From NCBI RefSeq assembly GCF_001463765.1, contig NZ_BBWK01000006.1, positions 124,001 to 188,000 on the forward strand: DNA of 64,000 nucleotides, written 5' to 3'. This stretch comes from Aureimonas sp. AU4 (GTDB lineage: Bacteria > Pseudomonadota > Alphaproteobacteria > Rhizobiales > Rhizobiaceae). Position 1 is the stretch's first letter. The number at the start of each line of letters is the position of its first letter. The position numbers were made by a program, and so were the translations under genes. The notes below the pieces were generated by a model that did no database searches, was not told the DNA's origin, and saw only the letters and a list, made by a program, of their open reading frames with translations. Shown piece after piece: positions 1-9,159 of the stretch.

Positions 1-2928
1 TACGACGGCATGCCGCTTTCGGCGGTCGGCACCGGCCTCGTCGACTTCGTGAAGGCGCCCGGCGAGATCGTCGGCTGCCTCGATCATTTCTTCCGGCGTC
101 GCGGCACCGACCCGAGCGAGGCTGAGGCCGAGCTCGTCGCCGACCACATGGACGACCTGTGCCGCGTCGTGCGGCAGGCGGTCGGCCACGACTTCTCGGG
201 CTACAAGTGCACGACGCTGGTGCGCCGCGTCGAGCGCCGTATGCATGTGCTCGGGATCGAGACGGGCAGGGGATATCTGGCCCGCGTGCGCGCGGACGCA
301 GCCGAGTGCGGCGCCCTGTTCCGCGACCTCCTCATCAACGTCACGCGCTTCTTCCGCGACCCCGAGCTCTTCGAGGTCCTGCGCGAGTTCGCCATCGAGC
401 CGCTGGTGCGCGAGCGCGAGGTGGGCGAGGATCTGCGCGTCTGGATTCCCGGCTGCTCGAGCGGCGAGGAGGCCTATTCGATCGCGATGCTCTTCGCCGA
501 GGTCTGCCGCGCCCAGAACGTGACGCAGGGCGTCCAGATCTTCGCCACCGACATCGACGAGCAGATGCTCCAGATCGCCCGCGAGGCGAGCTATCCGGCG
601 GCCGCGATGGCCGACATCCCGCCGGCGCTGCGCGAGCGCTACACCATTCCTCACGCCGAGCGGTTCTCGATCTCGCCCGAGATCCGCGACATGATTCGCT
701 TCTCGAACCACAGCCTCGTGAAGGACCCGCCCTTCTCGCGCGTGGACCTCGTATCCTGCCGCAACCTCCTGATCTACTTCGACGACCGGCTGCAGCAGGC
801 CGTCCTGCCGCTCCTGCACTACGCGATCCGGCCCGGCGGCTTCCTGTTCCTCGGCCCGTCCGAAAGCGTCGGGCGCTTCGAGCAACTGTTTCACGTCCTC
901 GACCATCAGGCGCGGCTCTTCGAGCGTCCGCCCGGCTCGCCGCGCTATCCGATCGACCTGCCGAGCGGCCTGCAGCGCGGCCAGACGCGCCGCAGCGACG
1001 GCGACGGCCGTCCCGCGCGCCAGGCGGCGACCGACGAGGCGACCTCGCTGCGGCGCGTGGTGGAGCGCTATGCGCCCCCCTCGATGGTGCTCGACCAGGA
1101 CGGCGCGATCGTCGCCGCCTACGGGCGGCTCAGCCGCTACTTCGACTTCCCCGTCACGCGCACGGGCGGCTCCAGCGCGATCAACCTCGCGCGCCCGGGC
1201 CTGCGCGACGTGATCGGACCGCTCCTGCGCCAGAGCCGCGACGGCAAGAAGCGGCTCGTCGCGCGCGACGTCGAGGTCGCCTCCGAGTACGGCGTCCAGC
1301 CGATCGACGTCGTGTGCGATCCGCTGCCGGACGGGACGACGCTGCTCGTCCTGCGCGACACGGCGGCCTTCCGGCCCACGAGCGATCCCGACCTCGTGGA
1401 GATGGATACCGAGGGCGACCACGTGGAGCTTCTCGAGGAGGAGCTTCGGCACACGCGCCATCGCCTGCGCTCGGCCGTCGAGGAACTGGAGACCGCGAAC
1501 GAGGAGCTCAAAAGCTCCAACGAAGAAATGATGTCGATGAACGAGGAGCTCCAGTCGACCAACGAGGAGCTGTCCACGGTCAACGACGAGCTGAAGACCA
1601 AGGTCGACCAGCTGACGATCGCCAACTCCGACCTGCGCAACTTCTTCGACTCGACGGATCTCGCCGTCGTCGTTCTCGACCGCGACCTGCGGATCCGCAG
1701 CTACACGGCGGCGGCGACGTCGATCTTCCCGCTCCAGTCCTCCGACCGGGGGCGGCCGCTCGCCGACGTGTCGAGCCGCCTGCCGGGACACGACCACATA
1801 GAGGACGCGGCAGGCGTCGCGGCCGGCGGCCCGGTGGTGCAGCGCCGCGTCTCGACGCGCGACGGCTCGCGCACCTTCTCGCTGCGCGTCCTGCCCTACC
1901 GCACGCAGAGCGACAGCACCGACGGCGCGACGCTGGTCTTCACCGACATCACCGACGCCCTGTCGCTGGAGCGCCAGCTCGCCGCCGAGCGCGACCGGCT
2001 GGACCTTGCCATCAAGGCGGGCGGCATCGGTATCTGGGAGCATCAGCCGGACGAGGGCGTCGTCACGCTGGACGGCGTCGCCGCCTCGCTCCTGGGCATG
2101 GGTCAGGCAGGGAATGCGCCGTTGCGCAGCCTTCTGCCGCACATCTCCGAGGACCACCGGGGCGATGTCGAGCGCGCCCTGCGCATGGCGGCCGAGGGAA
2201 GCGAGGACTTCGACACGCGCTTTCGCGTGGAGGCGGGCGAGACGCGCTGGATCCGCTCCTTCGGGCGCATGGTGGCGGGCAGCACGCCGCGCCGGCTGGT
2301 CTGCGTGTCGATCGACGTGACGCGCGAATACGCGCTGGCCGAGACGCGCGAGCTGATGCTGCGCGAGATGAACCACCGCGTGAAGAACCTCTTCGCGATC
2401 ATCGGCGGCATGATCTCGGCAGCGGCGCGCACGCACCGCGACGTCTACGTCCTGGCGGCGGACCTGCGCGAGCGCATCGCCGCGCTCGGCCGCGCCCATT
2501 CGCTGGCCTCGCCGCTGGACGGGCAGGACTCGACCGACCTGCGAAACCTCGTCGAGGTGACCCTTCTGCCCTACCGGGACAGCGCGCCGATCGCCCTCGA
2601 AGGCGAGACGCATCTCGTGCGATGGCGCTCGGTCTCGCCGCTTGCCCTGATCCTTCACGAATGGGCCACCAACTCGGTGAAGTACGGCGCGCTCGGCTCG
2701 GGCGAGGGCAAGCTCACGGTGACGTGGGGGCCACACGAGGACGGATTCCGGCTCGAATGGGTCGAGGAATTCCCGCGCCGCGAAGAAACTCCGGAGGGAG
2801 GAGGCTTCGGGACCCTTCTCGTCGCCACCTCCGCGCGCCAGATAGGGGCCACGATCGATCGCATGGCCGAGCCCACGCGCTATCGGCTTGCCCTTCGTCT
2901 CCCCGGGACCGTGTTCGCAGATGACTAA
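1..2928 (+). CDS. CheB-CheR-PAS-HWE histidine kinase fusion (5' end outside window)
   Basis: The reading frame is open from base 1, so the gene starts before the window; about 975 codons are visible. The first ~30 residues look like the end of a CheB methylesterase domain. Next come a CheR N-terminal helical region (about 45-105) and a CheR SAM-dependent methyltransferase domain containing CSSGEEAYSIAM and the SCRNLLIYF motif. A long coiled coil of repeated NEEL units (about 475-540) leads into two PAS-like regions. The C-terminus is a histidine kinase with H-box EMNHRVKN, N-box HEWATNSVKYG and a W-x-E motif (EWVEE), the signature of the HWE family. Such fusions are soluble signalling proteins, often stress or light related. 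The input signal is unknown. The gene overlaps the following response regulator by 8 bp, which suggests a cognate pair. Confidence 0.9.
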   Translation, partial: YDGMPLSAVGTGLVDFVKAPGEIVGCLDHFFRRRGTDPSEAEAELVADHMDDLCRVVRQAVGHDFSGYKCTTLVRRVERRMHVLGIETGRGYLARVRADAAECGALFRDLLINVTRFFRDPELFEVLREFAIEPLVREREVGEDLRVWIPGCSSGEEAYSIAMLFAEVCRAQNVTQGVQIFATDIDEQMLQIAREASYPAAAMADIPPALRERYTIPHAERFSISPEIRDMIRFSNHSLVKDPPFSRVDLVSCRNLLIYFDDRLQQAVLPLLHYAIRPGGFLFLGPSESVGRFEQLFHVLDHQARLFERPPGSPRYPIDLPSGLQRGQTRRSDGDGRPARQAATDEATSLRRVVERYAPPSMVLDQDGAIVAAYGRLSRYFDFPVTRTGGSSAINLARPGLRDVIGPLLRQSRDGKKRLVARDVEVASEYGVQPIDVVCDPLPDGTTLLVLRDTAAFRPTSDPDLVEMDTEGDHVELLEEELRHTRHRLRSAVEELETANEELKSSNEEMMSMNEELQSTNEELSTVNDELKTKVDQLTIANSDLRNFFDSTDLAVVVLDRDLRIRSYTAAATSIFPLQSSDRGRPLADVSSRLPGHDHIEDAAGVAAGGPVVQRRVSTRDGSRTFSLRVLPYRTQSDSTDGATLVFTDITDALSLERQLAAERDRLDLAIKAGGIGIWEHQPDEGVVTLDGVAASLLGMGQAGNAPLRSLLPHISEDHRGDVERALRMAAEGSEDFDTRFRVEAGETRWIRSFGRMVAGSTPRRLVCVSIDVTREYALAETRELMLREMNHRVKNLFAIIGGMISAAARTHRDVYVLAADLRERIAALGRAHSLASPLDGQDSTDLRNLVEVTLLPYRDSAPIALEGETHLVRWRSVSPLALILHEWATNSVKYGALGSGEGKLTVTWGPHEDGFRLEWVEEFPRREETPEGGGFGTLLVATSARQIGATIDRMAEPTRYRLALRLPGTVFADD

Positions 2929-3280
2929 GACCGTTCTGATCGTCGAGGACGAGCTCTTCGTCGCGCTCGACATCCAGGACATCGTGGAGGCCATCGGCTG
3001 CGATGTCGACGGACCCTACCAGACCGTGGTGGAGGCGCTGGGCGCGGTGGAGCGGCACCAGCCCGATTGCGCGGTGCTTGACGTGCGTCTCCTGGACGGC
3101 GAGGTCTTTCCGGCCGCCGACCGGCTGCGGGACGACGGCGTGCCGCTGGTCTTCCATTCCGGCCATGTCGACGAACGCGACCTGAAAGGACGCTACCCGC
3201 ACGCCTTCCTTTGTCCGAAGCCCTCCGCGCCGCTGGATCTGCGCCGCGTGATAGAGCGGGCTCTGGCCGAGCGGGCCTGA
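2921..3280 (+). CDS. single-domain response regulator
   Basis: 119-residue CheY-like receiver domain with no output domain. The acidic pair follows IVEDE near residues 8-10, the phosphoacceptor Asp is in AVLDVRL (about 54), the conserved Ser is in FHSGH and the Lys in CPKP. I chose the ATG at 2921 because MTKTVLIVEDE is the canonical start; an ATG 33 bp upstream would add a non-homologous leader inside the kinase gene. It is translationally coupled to the kinase gene. Single receivers beside HWE kinases usually act as phosphate sinks or shuttle to another regulator; which applies here is not visible. Confidence 0.9.
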   Translation: MTKTVLIVEDELFVALDIQDIVEAIGCDVDGPYQTVVEALGAVERHQPDCAVLDVRLLDGEVFPAADRLRDDGVPLVFHSGHVDERDLKGRYPHAFLCPKPSAPLDLRRVIERALAERA

Positions 3281-3285
3281 GGTTC

Positions 3286-3891
3286 CTAGACCTCCACGGC
3301 CTCGGGCAGGAGCGCGAGAAGCTCGCGCATATGGGCGGCAAGCCGCTCGGCGCCCTCCCGCACGGGACCCGAATTGTCGATCCGCACGGATCGGATCGTG
3401 CCTGCGGGCAGCACGAGCGGCACCTGGCGCGCGAGCCGGCGGGCGATCTCTTCGGCGCTCTCGCGCCCGCGCTGGCGGATGCGCTCGACCAGGACATGGT
3501 CCGGCGCCGTGATCTCGGCGACCGCGAGGCGCGCGAAGCGCTCCGCCGCCGGGCCGAGCGAGCGGCGCGACAGGTTGGCGACCACCAGCGCCCCCGATCC
3601 CACCTCGCGCTCGATCTCGCACGGCAGGCCGTAGGCGAGACCATGTGCGCGCCAGGTCAGGCAGAAGGCGCCCGATCGTTCCGAGGCCTGGAACTCCGCC
3701 TCGCTCGAACTCGCATGGTCCTCGGTCGCGCCGTCGGGCGGGCGCGTGATCACGCGTCGCGCGAGCCGGAGGCGGGGCTGCTCCCCCAGCGCCTCCAGCG
3801 CCAGGCGCAGGAGCGTGTCCTTGCCCGCCCCGCTCGGGCCGACCACCGCGAGGAGGATGCCGGACGAGGGCGGGCGGCGGTCAGGCGACAC
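3286..3891 (-). CDS. phnN: ribose 1,5-bisphosphate phosphokinase PhnN
   Basis: 201-residue guanylate-kinase-like P-loop protein that makes PRPP from ribose 1,5-bisphosphate and ATP, the last step of the C-P lyase pathway. The Walker A motif GPSGAGKD lies near residues 17-24, and the remainder follows the PhnN pattern (RRVITRPP, then TWRAHGLAYGLP). I place the start at the GTG at 3889-3891, which gives a normal family length and overlaps the end of phnM by 11 bp. An upstream ATG at 3957 would add 22 low-complexity residues inside phnM. It is the last gene of the phn operon and ends 5 bp from the convergent response-regulator gene. Confidence 0.88.
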   Translation of the reverse strand: MSPDRRPPSSGILLAVVGPSGAGKDTLLRLALEALGEQPRLRLARRVITRPPDGATEDHASSSEAEFQASERSGAFCLTWRAHGLAYGLPCEIEREVGSGALVVANLSRRSLGPAAERFARLAVAEITAPDHVLVERIRQRGRESAEEIARRLARQVPLVLPAGTIRSVRIDNSGPVREGAERLAAHMRELLALLPEAVEV

Positions 3892-5017
3892 GGCGGCCCT
3901 CGCGCCAGACGCCGCGCACCACGGGCGGCTCGCCCGCGCGGGTCGGCGCGCGAACATGGACGAGGTCGGCGCGCAAGCCCGGCTCGATGGCGCCGCGATC
4001 CGGGAGGTTCGCCGCCCTTGCCGGGGTCTGCGTGACGGTGCGCGCCGCGCGCGGCAGGCCGATGCTGTCCGACAGGAGGAAGATCGCCTGCATCAGGCTG
4101 AAGGGCACGTAGTCCGAGGACAGGATGTCGAGGACGCCGTCCTCGACCAGCGTCGCCGCCGACACGTTGCCGGAATGCGAGCCGCCGCGCACGACGTTGG
4201 GCGCGCCCATCAGGACGCTGAGACCCGCCGTATGGGCGGCGCGCGCCGCTTCGAGGCTCGTCGGGAACTCCGAGACCGCGACCCCCTCGCTGACCGCCTC
4301 CTCGACATGGGCGAGCGTCGCGTCGTCGTGGCTGGCGAGCGTGATGCCGCGCGCGCGGCAGTGCTCGACGATCGCCGCGCGATGGCGGGCGGAATAGGTC
4401 GCGGACTGCTGGAGGCGCCGGTCGATGAAGGCCTGGAAGGCCTCGTCCGAGAGCCCGCGCTTGGTCTTGTAGTAGAGCGTGTACTGGTCGAGCGACTGGA
4501 ACTGCCGCTGGCCGGGCGCATGGTCCATGAGCGAGGCGAGCGAGACGTTCGGGTCGTTGCGGAAATGCTCGAGCGCGTCGAGGACGTCGGGCGCGGAGAC
4601 CTCGCAGCGCAGGTGGATGCGGTGCTCGGCGCGCAGGCGCCCGTCGCGGTTGGCATGCTCGATGGCATCCGCCAGCCGCCGCATCTCGGTCGGGTCGAAG
4701 CCGCCGTCCTCGTCGGATCCCATGCGCAGGCAGTCGAAGACGGTGGTGATGCCGGACGTCGCGATCTGCCCGTCATGGGCCTGCACCGCGCCGAGCATGT
4801 TCCACTGGACGCCGGGGCGGGGCGAGTAGTGGCCCTCAAGGTGGTCGGTATGAAGCTCGACGAGGCCGGGCAGGATATGCTCGCCCTCGCAGTCGAGGCC
4901 GGAGCGGGTCGAACCGCCGGATATGTCGGCAATGCGCCCGTCGCGGACGAGAAGGCTGCCCTCGACGATCTCGTCGGGCAGCACGATCAGGGCGTTGGTG
5001 AAGACCTGTTCAGTCAA
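3881..5017 (-). CDS. phnM: alpha-D-ribose 1-methylphosphonate 5-triphosphate diphosphatase PhnM
   Basis: 378-residue amidohydrolase-superfamily enzyme. It removes pyrophosphate from the ribose 1-methylphosphonate triphosphate made by PhnGHIL, giving the PhnJ substrate. The metal-binding start of the barrel is visible as H56-T-D-H-L-E-G-H63 after ILPGLVE, and downstream barrel motifs include TLASHDDAT and the C-terminal ANLPDRGAIEPGLRADLV segment typical of amidohydrolases. Length matches E. coli PhnM. It lies between the DUF1045 gene (11 bp away) and phnN (overlapping), so it is clearly operonic. Confidence 0.95.
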   Translation of the reverse strand: MTEQVFTNALIVLPDEIVEGSLLVRDGRIADISGGSTRSGLDCEGEHILPGLVELHTDHLEGHYSPRPGVQWNMLGAVQAHDGQIATSGITTVFDCLRMGSDEDGGFDPTEMRRLADAIEHANRDGRLRAEHRIHLRCEVSAPDVLDALEHFRNDPNVSLASLMDHAPGQRQFQSLDQYTLYYKTKRGLSDEAFQAFIDRRLQQSATYSARHRAAIVEHCRARGITLASHDDATLAHVEEAVSEGVAVSEFPTSLEAARAAHTAGLSVLMGAPNVVRGGSHSGNVSAATLVEDGVLDILSSDYVPFSLMQAIFLLSDSIGLPRAARTVTQTPARAANLPDRGAIEPGLRADLVHVRAPTRAGEPPVVRGVWREGRRVA

Positions 5018-5028
5018 GTTCGTGGCTC

Positions 5029-5715
5029 TCAGGATACGGGAAGCGCGATCGGTCGAAGAGCATGGCGCGAATGGACCGTGAAGGGGGCGCCGGGCTCGCG
5101 CTCGACGAACAGGACGAGGGCATCGATGACCAGCGGCCCGTCGACCACTTCCCTAAAGCGGGCCCGAAGCAACGGCTCCAGTTCGGCGGCCTCGGCGTCG
5201 CCGGTGCGCCCGGTCAGCGTCATGTGGAAACGGAATTCCTCGAAGACGTAGGGGTAGCCCCATCTGCCGAGATAGGTCCGCTGGCGCTCCGTCAGCCCGC
5301 TCGGACGGCGACGCTCGATCTCGGCCGGCGTCAGCGGCGCGCGGAAGGGCGCGAAACGGCGCACGGCATCGGCTGAGAGGGCGTCGAGCCGGGGCTCCGC
5401 TCCAGCCGGCACGAGCGCGAAGAAGCCGTCGATCCGGCGCAGCGCGAGGCGCCCGATCGTCGGGGCTTCGCGCTCGGCGGCAAAGCGCGCGAGCGCCGCG
5501 TCGAGCGCATCGAGGCCGGTACCCTCCGCCAGCCGGAACGGCGCCTTCACGGTGGCGTGGAAGCCGTAGCGCGCGGGGTCCGCGACGAGCGGGTCGAGCC
5601 GGGCGTCGGGCGCGCGCGTCGGCTCGTCCGTGAAGGCGTCGCGGCCGAGCCATTCGGCGGCGAGGCGCGTGAGCGGCGCGTCGCGGGGCGGCGCGAAGTA
5701 GAGGGCTGCCCGCAT
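5029..5715 (-). CDS. DUF1045 phosphonate-operon protein, 2H phosphoesterase-like
   Basis: 228-residue protein of the DUF1045 family, which is found in phn operons. Two H-x-T motifs are visible, H53-A-T55 (in GFHATVKAP) and H164-M-T166 (in FHMTLTG). This is the catalytic signature of the 2H phosphoesterase superfamily, whose members open cyclic phosphodiesters. The start codon overlaps the phnE stop (TGATG), so the two are co-translated. No phnP is present in this operon, so a role in opening the cyclic phosphate product of PhnJ is an attractive inference. The family has no demonstrated reaction that I can cite. Confidence 0.85.
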   Translation of the reverse strand: MRAALYFAPPRDAPLTRLAAEWLGRDAFTDEPTRAPDARLDPLVADPARYGFHATVKAPFRLAEGTGLDALDAALARFAAEREAPTIGRLALRRIDGFFALVPAGAEPRLDALSADAVRRFAPFRAPLTPAEIERRRPSGLTERQRTYLGRWGYPYVFEEFRFHMTLTGRTGDAEAAELEPLLRARFREVVDGPLVIDALVLFVEREPGAPFTVHSRHALRPIALPVS

Positions 5716-6521
5716 CAGATGACGCGCCGGCGCAGGGTCTGGGAGATCGTGTCCATCACGCTCACCGATAGCACAACGACGATCAGGATCGCGGAGGCCT
5801 GCGGATAATAGAAGCCGCGGATCGTCTCGAACAGGACCTGCCCGATGCCGCCGGCCCCGATCACGCCGAGGACGGTGGCGGCGCGCACGTTGGATTCGAG
5901 GCGATAGAGCGAGAACGAGATCCAGAGCGGCAGGACCTGGGGGATGACGCCGAAGACGATCTGCTGCAGACGTGAGGCCCCGGTGGTGCGGATGGCCTCC
6001 ACGGGGCGCGGGTCGATCGCCTCGACGGCTTCCGAGAAGAGCTTGGCGAGAATGCCGGTCGTGTGGATGAAGAGCGCCATGACGCCCGCGAAGGGCCCGA
6101 GGCCGACCGCCACCACGAACAGGACGGCGAACACGACCTCATGGATCGCGCGGAACAGGTCCATCAGGCGGCGCGCCGGCTGGTGGATCCACCACGGCGC
6201 CATGTTGCTGGCCGACAGGATGCCGAAGGGGATGGAAAGGAGCACCGAAAGGAACGTGCCCCAGATGGCGATCTGGATCGTCACCATCATCTCGGAGAGG
6301 TAGTAGCGCCAGTCCGAGAAGTCGGGCTTCAGGAAGCCCGAGGCGTATTCCGCCATGTTGCCGGCATCGGTGAACAGGAAAGGCCAGCGACCCATGTCGG
6401 CGGGGCCCCAGCTCCAGGCGAGGGCCGCGACGAGGAGCGCCAGGCTCGCAAGCGTGCTCCAGCGGGTCGCGGGCGCCCGGTCGGCCTCGCGCGAGGCGGT
6501 GGCGGTGTTGGCTGCGGTCAT
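5715..6521 (-). CDS. phnE: phosphonate ABC transporter permease PhnE
   Basis: 268-residue inner-membrane permease with about six hydrophobic segments and the binding-protein-dependent transport loop ([17 protein letters not shown], then GAGGIG). Together with PhnD and PhnC it imports phosphonates. A single phnE is present, whereas many rhizobial operons carry two tandem permeases; presumably it works as a homodimer. It lies 75 bp downstream of phnD and is followed without a gap by the DUF1045 gene. Confidence 0.93.
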   Translation of the reverse strand: MTAANTATASREADRAPATRWSTLASLALLVAALAWSWGPADMGRWPFLFTDAGNMAEYASGFLKPDFSDWRYYLSEMMVTIQIAIWGTFLSVLLSIPFGILSASNMAPWWIHQPARRLMDLFRAIHEVVFAVLFVVAVGLGPFAGVMALFIHTTGILAKLFSEAVEAIDPRPVEAIRTTGASRLQQIVFGVIPQVLPLWISFSLYRLESNVRAATVLGVIGAGGIGQVLFETIRGFYYPQASAILIVVVLSVSVMDTISQTLRRRVI

Positions 6522-6596
6522 GGTTGCCTCGGATCCTCATGAGCCGTGGAAGCGGATCGGGGCGACGTGCGCCGCCCCGATCGCGTCGTCTGGCGC

Positions 6597-7589
6597 TCAG
6601 CCCTGCGGCGCTTGCGCGAGACGCGCCTCGAAGGTCGCCTTGCGCGCCTCGAGGTCCTTCACCTTCTCGGCCTTCGCCTCGGCGGAGAGCTTGGCGTCGC
6701 CCTTGGCCTGCGCGATCGACTTGGTGAGCTCCATGACGCGGATCGGCAGAAGCTGGTCGTCGCTGGAGGCACGGAACGGACCCCACTCGAGGCCGGCCAG
6801 CGTCTTCATCTCCTCGGCCTTGTCGCCCTTGCTGCGATCGGTGCCGTAGTCGAGGACGAAGGTGCGGATCTTCTCCTTCGTCTCGGCGGACAGGTCCGTC
6901 GACCAGACCAGCGGGTCGGACGGGATCAGCGGCGACTTCCAGATTACCTTGATCTTCTCGAAGGCGGCGGGCTGGTTCTTCTCGATCAGCGCCATGTTCT
7001 CGGTGTTGTTGGCCGCGGCGTCGAGCTGGCCGTTGGCCACGCCCATCGCGTTGGTCTCGTGGTTGGCGTTGGTGACGTTCCGGAAGCAGGCCTTCGGGTC
7101 GACGTTGCGCGCGGCGAAGATGAAGGTCGTCGGCACGAGGTAGCCCGAGGTCGAGTTCGGGTCGCCGAGACCGAAGTTCAGCGACTTGTCGCACTTCAGA
7201 AGGTCGTCGACGCTGGTGAGCGGCGAGTCCTTGGGCGCGAGGATCACGGAATAGTAGCCCGGCTCGCCGTCGGCGGGCACGGTCTGCGCGAAGACCTCGC
7301 CCTTGGCGCGGTCCACCGCCTCCATGGCCGACTTGTTGCCGAACCAGCCCATCTGCACCTTGCCGAAGCGCATGCCCTCGATCACGCCGGCATAGTCGGT
7401 GGCAAAAAAGGGCTCGATCTCGAGGCCGGTCTCGCGCTTCATGTCGGCGAGGAACGGCTCCCACTTGGTGCGCAGGTTCTGCTGCGACTCGGTCGAGATG
7501 ATGCCGAAGCTGACGGTCTCGGCCATGGCGGGCAGGGCCACCGCGGAGGCGAGCGCGAGCGCCGCCAGACCCTTGAGGATCGCGTTCAT
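6597..7589 (-). CDS. phnD: phosphonate ABC transporter substrate-binding protein PhnD
   Basis: 330-residue periplasmic binding protein. An N-terminal signal peptide is visible (charged start, hydrophobic core to about residue 20, AMA cleavage site near 23). The mature part has the PhnD features VSFGIISTESQQ, the FFATDYAGVIEGMR and GWFGNKSAMEA region, and the GLGDPNSTSGYLVP phosphonate-binding loop. It captures phosphonates for PhnE and PhnC. It lies 24 bp downstream of phnC. Confidence 0.95.
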   Translation of the reverse strand: MNAILKGLAALALASAVALPAMAETVSFGIISTESQQNLRTKWEPFLADMKRETGLEIEPFFATDYAGVIEGMRFGKVQMGWFGNKSAMEAVDRAKGEVFAQTVPADGEPGYYSVILAPKDSPLTSVDDLLKCDKSLNFGLGDPNSTSGYLVPTTFIFAARNVDPKACFRNVTNANHETNAMGVANGQLDAAANNTENMALIEKNQPAAFEKIKVIWKSPLIPSDPLVWSTDLSAETKEKIRTFVLDYGTDRSKGDKAEEMKTLAGLEWGPFRASSDDQLLPIRVMELTKSIAQAKGDAKLSAEAKAEKVKDLEARKATFEARLAQAPQG

Positions 7590-7613
7590 TGCAGTCTCCG
7601 ATGTTGGGTTGGT

Positions 7614-8462
7614 TCAGACGGCTTCGAGGGCCGCTTTTCTAGGCTGGCGCGCCGGCTCCCGCCGGTCGGCTTCGTCTGCTGCCGGGGCGTCCGGCAGGAC
7701 GAGTTCCTCCGAGGCCGAGCCGTAGAGCTCGGACAGGAAGTCGTTGGTCAGGGCGGCCGAGGGGCCGTCGAAGACGATGCGCCCGTCGCGCATGGCGATG
7801 GTGCGTGCGAAGTAGCGCCGCGCGTACTCGACCTGATGCAGCGAGACGAGGACCGTGATGCCGTCCGCGCGGTTGACGTCCGACAGGACGTCCATCACGC
7901 GCCGCGCCGAGGCCGGGTCGAGCGAGGCGATGGGCTCGTCGGCAAGGAGAATGCGCGCCCGCTGCACGAGCGTGCGGGCGATCGCGGCGCGCTGCTGCTG
8001 GCCGCCCGACAGCGTCGAGGCGCGCTGCGCGCCGGTCTGGCCGATGCCGACGCGGGCAAGGGCCGTGTGCGCCTCCTGCCTTTCCAGCCACCGGAACAGG
8101 CCGAGCGTGCCGCGCCAGCGCGGGATGCGGCCGAGCGTTCCGATCAGGACGTTGGTCAGCACCGACAGGCGCGAGACGAGGTTGAACTGCTGGAAGATCA
8201 CCGACACGTCGCCGCGCACCTTCCGCGCGCCAGGCGCCACGCGTCCCGCCGCCTGCGCCAGCGTGCCGAAGATCTCGACCCGCGAGGCGTCGCCCTCGCC
8301 GGTCTCGAGCCCGGCGAGGTGCCGGATGAGGGTCGACTTGCCCGAGCCGGACGCGCCGATCAGCGCCACCATCTCGCCGGTTCCGATGCTCAACGAAACG
8401 TCGGACAGGGCTTGCGTGGTGCCGAAGCGCTTGGACAGTCGGGATACGGAGATCGCGGTCAT
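7614..8462 (-). CDS. phnC: phosphonate ABC transporter ATP-binding protein PhnC
   Basis: 282-residue ABC ATPase: Walker A GASGSGKST, signature LSGGQQQRAA, Walker B ILLADEPIASLD, and the conserved GPSAALTNDFLSELYG end of PhnC. I chose the ATG at 8462 (MTAISVSRLSKRFG) because the open frame upstream encodes 37 residues unlike any ABC domain. After the family's normal end there is an extra tail of roughly 35 residues, rich in Ala, Glu and Arg, of no evident function. It lies 31 bp downstream of the hexapeptide-transferase gene. Confidence 0.95.
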   Translation of the reverse strand: MTAISVSRLSKRFGTTQALSDVSLSIGTGEMVALIGASGSGKSTLIRHLAGLETGEGDASRVEIFGTLAQAAGRVAPGARKVRGDVSVIFQQFNLVSRLSVLTNVLIGTLGRIPRWRGTLGLFRWLERQEAHTALARVGIGQTGAQRASTLSGGQQQRAAIARTLVQRARILLADEPIASLDPASARRVMDVLSDVNRADGITVLVSLHQVEYARRYFARTIAMRDGRIVFDGPSAALTNDFLSELYGSASEELVLPDAPAADEADRREPARQPRKAALEAV

Positions 8463-8493
8463 GCGGTTCGCTCCATCGGTTTCGGCGACAGTG

Positions 8494-9159
8494 TCATGTC
8501 GCCGTGGGCTGGCCGTGACGGTTGGGTGAAGCTTGCGTGACAGCCTCGTATCGATCGAGGAACGCTGCCGCATCGAGTTGCCGGAAGTCGGCCAGCGCGG
8601 CGAAGAGCCGGTCGTGCGGCCAGTCCCACCAGGCCAGCGCGTCCATCCGCGCGCCGAGGCCGTCCGCGAAGCGCTGGCGGATCAGGCGGGCCGGCACGCC
8701 GCCGACCACCGCGTAGGCGGCGACGTCGCGGGTCACCACGGCGCCCGCGCCGATCACCGCGCCGTTGCCGACGGCGATGCCGGCCAGGATCGTCGCCCCG
8801 TGGCCGATCCAAGTGTCGTGGCCGATCGTGACGGCGTTGGCGCGGCGGGCGGCGAAGAAGTCGGCCTCGTCGCTCGCGCCCTCGAAATAGTCGCCCGCGC
8901 GGTAGGTGAAGTGGTGCAGCGTCGCGCGGTCCATCGGGTGGTCGGTCGCGTTGATGCGCACGCTGGCCGCGATGTTGGCGAACTTGCCGATGCGGGTCGC
9001 CCAGATGCGGCAGTCCTGCATGACGTAGGAGTAGTCGCCGAGAACCGTTTCGGAGAGCGACGAGCCGGCCTCGACCTCGGTGTAGCGTCCGAGCGTCGAG
9101 CGCTCGACCTCCGCAGTCGGGTGGATGCGGGGCGTGTGTTCGGAGAGCTTGGGGCTCAT
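8494..9159 (-). CDS. phosphonate-operon hexapeptide acyltransferase-like protein
   Basis: 221-residue left-handed beta-helix protein. Hexapeptide repeats run from about residue 10 to 165 (for example [17 protein letters not shown] and [13 protein letters not shown]), ending with the acyltransferase-type sequence [16 protein letters not shown]. It matches the xenobiotic-acyltransferase-like subfamily found inside phn operons. An acetyl-CoA-dependent acetyltransferase role is expected from the fold, possibly detoxifying aminoalkylphosphonates as PhnO does in E. coli; that role is inference. Its ATG overlaps the phnL stop (ATGA). Confidence 0.88.
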   Translation of the reverse strand: MSPKLSEHTPRIHPTAEVERSTLGRYTEVEAGSSLSETVLGDYSYVMQDCRIWATRIGKFANIAASVRINATDHPMDRATLHHFTYRAGDYFEGASDEADFFAARRANAVTIGHDTWIGHGATILAGIAVGNGAVIGAGAVVTRDVAAYAVVGGVPARLIRQRFADGLGARMDALAWWDWPHDRLFAALADFRQLDAAAFLDRYEAVTQASPNRHGQPTAT

